The position numbers and the translations under genes are program-made. From NCBI GenBank assembly GCA_005878835.1, contig VBMV01000050.1, positions 1 through 64,000 of the forward strand: a DNA stretch of 64,000 nucleotides, written 5' to 3'. The DNA comes from Gammaproteobacteria bacterium. Its GTDB lineage: Bacteria > Pseudomonadota > Gammaproteobacteria > Steroidobacterales > Steroidobacteraceae. This document shows positions 58,681 to 64,000 of this stretch, piece by piece (within the stretch, counting starts at the first letter, position 1; every line of letters starts with the position of its first letter). The notes beneath the pieces are model-generated. The model worked only from the letters and a program-made list of their open reading frames with translations, did not search any database and had not been told where the DNA came from.

Positions 58681-60210
58681 TTACGGCAGGCGCAGCGGTA
58701 CGAAGATCTGGGCGTCCTCGCGCTGGATCAGCAGCGCCACGCTCTTGCCCGCGGATTTGGCCGCATCCTGCAGCTCCTTCACCGAGTGCACGCGCCTGCC
58801 GTTGATGCCCAGAATGATGTCGCCCGGCTGGACTTCGGCAGCCTGGGCGGGGCCCGAGACCTCCTCGACCACCAGACTCCCCTGCGTGTTCGCCTGCTCC
58901 TTCTCCTGCGGCGCGAGCGGCCGCACGGTCAGTCCCAGCGCGCTCGCCCGATCGCCGCCGTGGCCCGCGGGCTTGCCCGCTCGCGCGGTGAGCTGTGGCT
59001 GCTCCTTCAGTTCCGCAACCCTGACGTTGATGCTCTGCTCCTTGCCGTTGCGCCACACCGACAGGGTGGCATCCGAGCCCGGCCGCATCGCGGCGATGGC
59101 ACCGGAGAGCTCGCCGTAGCGCTCGATCGCGTGCCCGCCGACACCGAGGATGACATCCCCCGCGGCGATTCCCGCGTGGGCCGCCGGGCCGTCCTTCTCC
59201 ACCGAGGACACCAGTGCGCCGTGCGGCCGCTCGAGTCCGAAGGACTCGGCGAGCTGCGCGTTGACGTCCTGGATGGTCACGCCGATGCGGCCGCGGACCA
59301 CGTGGCCGGTCTTGATCAGCTGCTCCTCGACGTTGCGCGCCACGTCGATCGGAATGGCGAACGAGACGCCCATGAAGCCGCCGGTGCGGCTGAAGATCTG
59401 CGAGTTGATGCCGATCACCTCGCCTGCCATGTTGAACAGCGGTCCGCCCGAGTTGCCGGGATTCACCGCCACGTCGGTCTGGATGAACGGCACGTAGTTC
59501 TCGCCCGGCACCGAGCGCGAGGTGGCGCTGATGATGCCCGCGGTGGCGCTGTTCTCGAAGCCGAAGGGCGAGCCGATCGCGAGCACCCACTGCCCTGGCT
59601 TGATGCGCGAGGGATCGCCGAGCTTCACGATGGGCAGGTTGGTGGCGCTGATCTTGATTACCGCCACGTCGGTGCGCTCGTCGGCGCCGATGACCTTGGC
59701 GGGGAACTCGCGCCGGTCGGTGAGGCGCACCGTCACCTCATCCGCGTTGGCCACCACGTGCGTGTTGGTGAGGATGTAGCCGTCGGAGTTGACGATGAAT
59801 CCGGAGCCCGCGCCGCGCGCCGGCGGCTGGTGGGCGCGCGGCCCCTGCTCGGGGCCGGGAACGCCGAAGCGGCGGAAGAAATCATAGAACGGATCGTTGG
59901 GCGACAGTCCCGGCGGGCCCCCGGCCGCGGGCTGCGCCTTCTCCACGACCTCCACGTTCACGACCGCAGGCCCGTAGCGGTCCACCAGCTGCGAGAAGTC
60001 CGGCAGCCCCCGCAGCACGGGCTCCGCTGCCGGGGCGGACGGGGAGCCCGGGGCCTGCGCGGCGGCGGGCGCCGCCGCCGTGGGCGCAGCGGCGCGCGTG
60101 GACTGGGCGCTCAGGTCGCGCGAACAGGCCGCCAGGGCCACTGCGATGGCGCACAGCGCGATCATGCGCTTCAGGGGCGGAGTGAGAGTCGACTCGAACT
60201 TGGGGTTCAT
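58681..60210 (-). CDS. Do family serine endopeptidase (DegP/MucD-like), predicted lipoprotein
   Basis: [18 protein letters not shown] lipobox-like; [60 protein letters not shown]; two PDZ domains. Confidence 0.95.
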   Translation of the reverse strand: MNPKFESTLTPPLKRMIALCAIAVALAACSRDLSAQSTRAAAPTAAAPAAAQAPGSPSAPAAEPVLRGLPDFSQLVDRYGPAVVNVEVVEKAQPAAGGPPGLSPNDPFYDFFRRFGVPGPEQGPRAHQPPARGAGSGFIVNSDGYILTNTHVVANADEVTVRLTDRREFPAKVIGADERTDVAVIKISATNLPIVKLGDPSRIKPGQWVLAIGSPFGFENSATAGIISATSRSVPGENYVPFIQTDVAVNPGNSGGPLFNMAGEVIGINSQIFSRTGGFMGVSFAIPIDVARNVEEQLIKTGHVVRGRIGVTIQDVNAQLAESFGLERPHGALVSSVEKDGPAAHAGIAAGDVILGVGGHAIERYGELSGAIAAMRPGSDATLSVWRNGKEQSINVRVAELKEQPQLTARAGKPAGHGGDRASALGLTVRPLAPQEKEQANTQGSLVVEEVSGPAQAAEVQPGDIILGINGRRVHSVKELQDAAKSAGKSVALLIQREDAQIFVPLRLP

Positions 60211-60226
60211 GGGGACACTTCCAGCT

Positions 60227-61822
60227 TCAGTCACGAACGGCCGGCCTGGCCGCGCTGCGCCGGCCCCTATCATTCCGCACCCACAGCCCGTACGCCAGCG
60301 CCAGCGCGGCCAGGCTCATGACCAGCCAGTTCCCAACATGCGCGTAGGGCGGCAGGCCCCTGAGAGGCACGATCCTTGAGACCAGCACCCAGGGTCGGAA
60401 TTCCGGGGCGCGCGCGATCACTTCGCCATGCGGACCGATCACGGCCGAAATGCCGTCATTGGCGGCACGCACCAGGAAGCGGCCCTCCTCCAGCGCGCGC
60501 ATGCGCGCGATCTGGAAGTGCTGGTGCCGGGCGCTCGAGTGGCCGAACCAGGCGTCGTTGGTGACGTTGACCAGGGCGTCGGCGGCGGGTAACACCCGCA
60601 GCATGGAGCTGCCGTAGGCGTCCTCGTAGCACACCGTGGCGCCGAGCCGCAGGTGCGCCGCGGGCAGGGGCGGCTGGTCCGCGGCCCCGGGCGTGAAGTC
60701 CGAATACGGCAGGCTCATCAGGCGCATCCACGAGCGCACGAAGCGCGGCACGGGAAAGATTTCCGCGAACGGCACGAGGTGATGCTTGTCGTACCAGCTC
60801 ACCTCCTGATCGAGGGCGAGCACCGAGTTGAAGTAGCGCGGCGCGGCGTTGTCGGCTGCGCCGCCTTGCGCGCGCAGGACGCCCAGCACCAGCGCCGAGC
60901 CATGGGTGTAGGCCTCGCTGTACAGGTGGCTGAGGTAGGGGACGAGGTCGTTGGCGACGTCGGCGGGCGCGGACTCCGGCCACACGATGAGCTGCGTGCC
61001 GAGTGCCTTCTCGGTGAGCGTCCGGTAGGCCTCGAGCGTCGTGTCGCGGTTGCTCTCGAGCCACTTCTCGTCCTGCGGTATCGCCGCCTGTACCACGGCC
61101 ACCGATACCGGCGCCCCGGCGGCCTGGGTCCAGGAGTGCCCGTGCAGCGCCGCCCCGAGAGCCCACGGAACGATGAGCAGGATGGCGGCGAGGATGCGGA
61201 TTCGCCGGGCGCCACAGGCGAGGGCGACCAGTGCGCCTGCGCTCACCAGCAGCAGCGCACTGATGCCGTAGACGCCCACCACCGGGGCGAAACCGGCGAG
61301 CCAGGTGTCGGTCTGGGAGTAGCCGAGCGACAGCCAGGCAAACCCCGACAGGAACCAGCCGCGCCACCACTCGATGAGGAGCCAGCTCGCCGGCAGCGCG
61401 GCCAGCCAGCGCACCGCGCCGCTCGGCGGCAGCCAGCGCGCCACCGCGTACCCGAGCGCCGCCTGATACAGGCCCATGACCAGCACCAGCCCCAGCAGCA
61501 GGAACAGGGCGAGCCACACGGGCGCCGGGCCGTGGACGTGGATGCTGGCGTACAGCCAGTAGGTGCCGGCGGCGAAGGTGGCGCAGTTGAAGCAGAACCC
61601 GAGCCGCGCCGCCTCGCCGGGCGTGGCGTCCTGCCACAGCCACAGGAGCACCGCCGGACACAGCACCGCCAGCGGCCACAGATTGAGCGGCGCAAACGCG
61701 GCGGCGAGCGCCGCCCCGGCGGCAACCGCCAGCCCCGCCCGCAGCGCCGCGGACGGCGGCGACGGCAGGCGGTAGTGCTCTTGCGCCGGCGTCGTGACGG
61801 CGGCGTCCGGCGAGTCGCTCAT
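60227..61822 (-). CDS. lnt: Apolipoprotein N-acyltransferase
   Basis: Multi-TM plus nitrilase domain: LIVWPESAPAD, WYDKHHLVPFAEIFP, LGATVCYEDAYGSSML, DALVNVTNDAWFGHSSARHQHFQIARMRALEEGR. Confidence 0.98.
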   Translation of the reverse strand: MSDSPDAAVTTPAQEHYRLPSPPSAALRAGLAVAAGAALAAAFAPLNLWPLAVLCPAVLLWLWQDATPGEAARLGFCFNCATFAAGTYWLYASIHVHGPAPVWLALFLLLGLVLVMGLYQAALGYAVARWLPPSGAVRWLAALPASWLLIEWWRGWFLSGFAWLSLGYSQTDTWLAGFAPVVGVYGISALLLVSAGALVALACGARRIRILAAILLIVPWALGAALHGHSWTQAAGAPVSVAVVQAAIPQDEKWLESNRDTTLEAYRTLTEKALGTQLIVWPESAPADVANDLVPYLSHLYSEAYTHGSALVLGVLRAQGGAADNAAPRYFNSVLALDQEVSWYDKHHLVPFAEIFPVPRFVRSWMRLMSLPYSDFTPGAADQPPLPAAHLRLGATVCYEDAYGSSMLRVLPAADALVNVTNDAWFGHSSARHQHFQIARMRALEEGRFLVRAANDGISAVIGPHGEVIARAPEFRPWVLVSRIVPLRGLPPYAHVGNWLVMSLAALALAYGLWVRNDRGRRSAARPAVRD

Positions 61823-61834
61823 GGCGGCCAGGAG

Positions 61835-62707
61835 CTACGCGCCCGCGGCCCGCTCGTCCGGCGGCAGCACGTCGCGCGGCGCCACCACGCGCAGCGCATC
61901 GATGCGGCGCCGGTCGGCGCGCAGCACCCGGAACTCGAAGCCGCCGATGCTCGCGCTCTCGCCGCGCCGCGGCAGCCGGCCGAGCTCCTTCATGAGCAGG
62001 CCGGCGACGGTGTCGACGCCCTCGGCCTCCGAGAGCCGCGCGCCGAAATACTCGTTGAACTCCGCAATGCGGGTGACACCGCGCACCGTGAACTGCGCTT
62101 CCGCGTCGCGGCGGATGTTCTGGTCGTCCTCGACGTCGAACTCGTCGTCGATCTCGCCGACGATCTGCTCGATGACGTCCTCGATGGTGCACAGTCCGGA
62201 CACGCCGCCGTACTCGTCGACCACGATCGCCATGTGGTTGCGGTTGCGGCGGAACTCCTTCAGCAGCACGTTGAGACGCTTGGACTCGGGCACGAACACC
62301 GCCGGACGCATGTACTCGCGGATGTCGAAGCGCTCGCGTGCCGAGGCGGTGGTGAGACGCAGCAGGTCCTTCGCCAGCAGGATCCCGACGATGTCGTCGC
62401 GATCCTCGTCCATCACCGGGAAACGCGAGTGACCCGACTCCACCACCACCGGCAGGATGCGCGCAGCCGGCTCATCGCGCCGCACGAACACCATCTGCGC
62501 GCGCGGCACCATGATGTCGCGCACCTGCAGGTCGCCGACCTCGAGCACCCCCTCGAGCATGGTGAGGGCATCGCCGTCGACGAGCCCGCGCTCGCCGGCC
62601 TCGCGCAGCACCGCCAGCAGATCCTTGCGGTCCTGCAGCTCGGGCGCCAGTCCCTGCGCGAGGCGCTTCATCAGCCAGCGGCCGGTGGAGTTCAGATCCT
62701 TCGGCAT
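61835..62707 (-). CDS. corC: CorC-type magnesium/cobalt transport/CBS protein
   Basis: GDLQVRDIMVPRAQMVFV; SRFPVMDEDRDDIVGILLAKDLL; MAIVVDEYGGVSGLCTIEDVIEQIVGEIDDEFD. Confidence 0.97.
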   Translation of the reverse strand: MPKDLNSTGRWLMKRLAQGLAPELQDRKDLLAVLREAGERGLVDGDALTMLEGVLEVGDLQVRDIMVPRAQMVFVRRDEPAARILPVVVESGHSRFPVMDEDRDDIVGILLAKDLLRLTTASARERFDIREYMRPAVFVPESKRLNVLLKEFRRNRNHMAIVVDEYGGVSGLCTIEDVIEQIVGEIDDEFDVEDDQNIRRDAEAQFTVRGVTRIAEFNEYFGARLSEAEGVDTVAGLLMKELGRLPRRGESASIGGFEFRVLRADRRRIDALRVVAPRDVLPPDERAAGA

Positions 62708-62710
62708 CGG

Positions 62711-63226
62711 CTAACTGCTCCGGTAGGGATTGGCGAATCCCAGGCGCTTGAGCAGCGCGATCTCGCGCCGCTCCATGCGCCGCGCATCCGCGGCGCGCTC
62801 GTGGTCGTAGCCCAGCAGGTGCAGCGTGCCGTGCACCACCAGGTGCGCCCAGTGCGCCTTCAGGCTCTTGTCCTGCGCGCGCGCCTCGGCGCGCAGCACG
62901 CGCGGGCAGATCACCAGCTCCCCGAGGACGCGCGCCCCGCGGGCCGGCGCGCGCGGCAGCGCGACGGAAGCGAAGGACAGCACGTTGGTCGGCGCATCAC
63001 GGCCGCGGAAGCGTGCATTGAGCCGGCGGCTCTCGGGCGCCCCCACGATGCACACCCCGAGCTCGCGCCCGCTCACCGCCCCGCCTGCCGCCACGTTTGC
63101 CCAGCGCGCAAGCTCTCGCCGCGTCGGCGACCAGCTGCGCACGCGCCGCTGTAGCTGCACCCGCACGCCGCGCCGCCCGTGTCGCGCTGCGGCACGGGGC
63201 TCGCGCCGGCGCCGCGCCGGCCTCAT
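62711..63226 (-). CDS. ybeY: Endoribonuclease YbeY
   Basis: [48 protein letters not shown] (H3 zinc motif). Confidence 0.97.
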   Translation of the reverse strand: MRPARRRREPRAAARHGRRGVRVQLQRRVRSWSPTRRELARWANVAAGGAVSGRELGVCIVGAPESRRLNARFRGRDAPTNVLSFASVALPRAPARGARVLGELVICPRVLRAEARAQDKSLKAHWAHLVVHGTLHLLGYDHERAADARRMERREIALLKRLGFANPYRSS

Positions 63227-64000
63227 GAGGAGCCCCCGCGCGCTTCGTACGCCTGCACGATGCGCTGCACCAGCGGATGGCGCACCACGTCCTGGGCGTC
63301 GAAGAACGTGAATGCGACGCCCGGCACCGCGCGCAGCACCTCGACCACGTGAGAGAGGCCCGACTGCCGGCCGGCGGGCAGATCGGTCTGGGTGATGTCG
63401 CCGGTCACGACCGCCTTGGAGCCGAAGCCGATGCGCGTCAGGAACATCTTCATCTGCTCGATGGTGGTGTTCTGGGCCTCGTCGAGGATGATGAAGGAAT
63501 CGTTGAGCGAGCGGCCGCGCATGAAGGCGAGCGGCGCCACCTCGATGACGTTGCGCTCCATGAAGCGCGCCACGCGATCGAAGCCCATCATTTCGTACAG
63601 CGCGTCGTACATCGGGCGCAGGTACGGATCGACCTTCTGCGTCATGTCCCCGGGGAGAAACCCGAGGCGTTCGCCGGCCTCCACCGCCGGCCGCACCAGG
63701 ATCAGCCTGCGCACCCGATCCGCCTGCAGCGCCTCCACCGCGCACGCGACCGCGAGATAGGTCTTGCCGGTGCCGGCGGGGCCTACGCCGAAGGTCAGAT
63801 CGCGCGTGCGGATGTGGTCGAGGTAATCGCGCTGGTGGGCGCCGCGCGCGCGTATGCCGCCGCGCGGCACGCTCACGCCGTGCTCGCCCGGTTGCGCATC
63901 CGGCGGCGGCAGGCCGGACTCGCGCTCGCGCAGGGCGAGATGCACGCGCTCGGGGGTGACCTCATCACTCTTGGTGAGGGCGAAGAGCTCGCGCAGCAGT
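63223..64000 (-). CDS. phoH: PhoH family ATPase (YbeZ), 5' truncated by window edge
   Basis: [97 protein letters not shown]; frame open to the window end. Confidence 0.96.
   Translation of the reverse strand, partial: LLRELFALTKSDEVTPERVHLALRERESGLPPPDAQPGEHGVSVPRGGIRARGAHQRDYLDHIRTRDLTFGVGPAGTGKTYLAVACAVEALQADRVRRLILVRPAVEAGERLGFLPGDMTQKVDPYLRPMYDALYEMMGFDRVARFMERNVIEVAPLAFMRGRSLNDSFIILDEAQNTTIEQMKMFLTRIGFGSKAVVTGDITQTDLPAGRQSGLSHVVEVLRAVPGVAFTFFDAQDVVRHPLVQRIVQAYEARGGSS

Noticed and set aside
60653-63154. 833-aa plus-strand ORF opposite lnt/corC/ybeY
   Set aside because: Antisense shadow ORF; the minus-strand genes carry catalytic motifs and conserved order.

Overview
This 64 kb window is GC-rich and gene-dense. 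It looks like a core chromosomal segment of a gammaproteobacterium. The taxonomic call is an inference from gene content and from E. coli-like gene order in several blocks: ubiI-ubiH-pepP-ygfB | zapB-like-zapA-6S RNA-fau; rplM-rpsI; darP/pmbA; tldD-nitrilase-yhdP-rng-maf; and phoH-ybeY-corC-lnt...leuS-lptE-(X)-holA-nadD-rsfS-rlmH. I found no mobile elements, CRISPR arrays, rRNA or prophage. RNA features are a tandem glycine riboswitch plus terminator ahead of the gcvT-gcvH-gcvPA-gcvPB operon, a 6S RNA candidate in its canonical place, and tRNA-Gln(CTG). Items most worth following up: (1) a 16-codon Lys/Ala microprotein ([16 protein letters not shown]) with its own sigma70-like promoter and SD, followed by two perfect hairpins; (2) a bacterial, exported, full-length homologue of the two-protease-unit Nma111/DEG7 architecture at the end of the gcv operon; (3) a CRP protein with a 42-aa extension ending in an almost purely Asp/Glu tail; (4) a translationally coupled HExxH gene inserted between lptE and holA; (5) a 54-aa ORF missing from the supplied ORF track, downstream of tldD; (6) an ExeA-like ATPase fused to an FHA domain through a Pro-Gly-Ala repeat linker; (7) several candidate leaderless promoters. 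All homology calls come from reading the translations; no database search was run.
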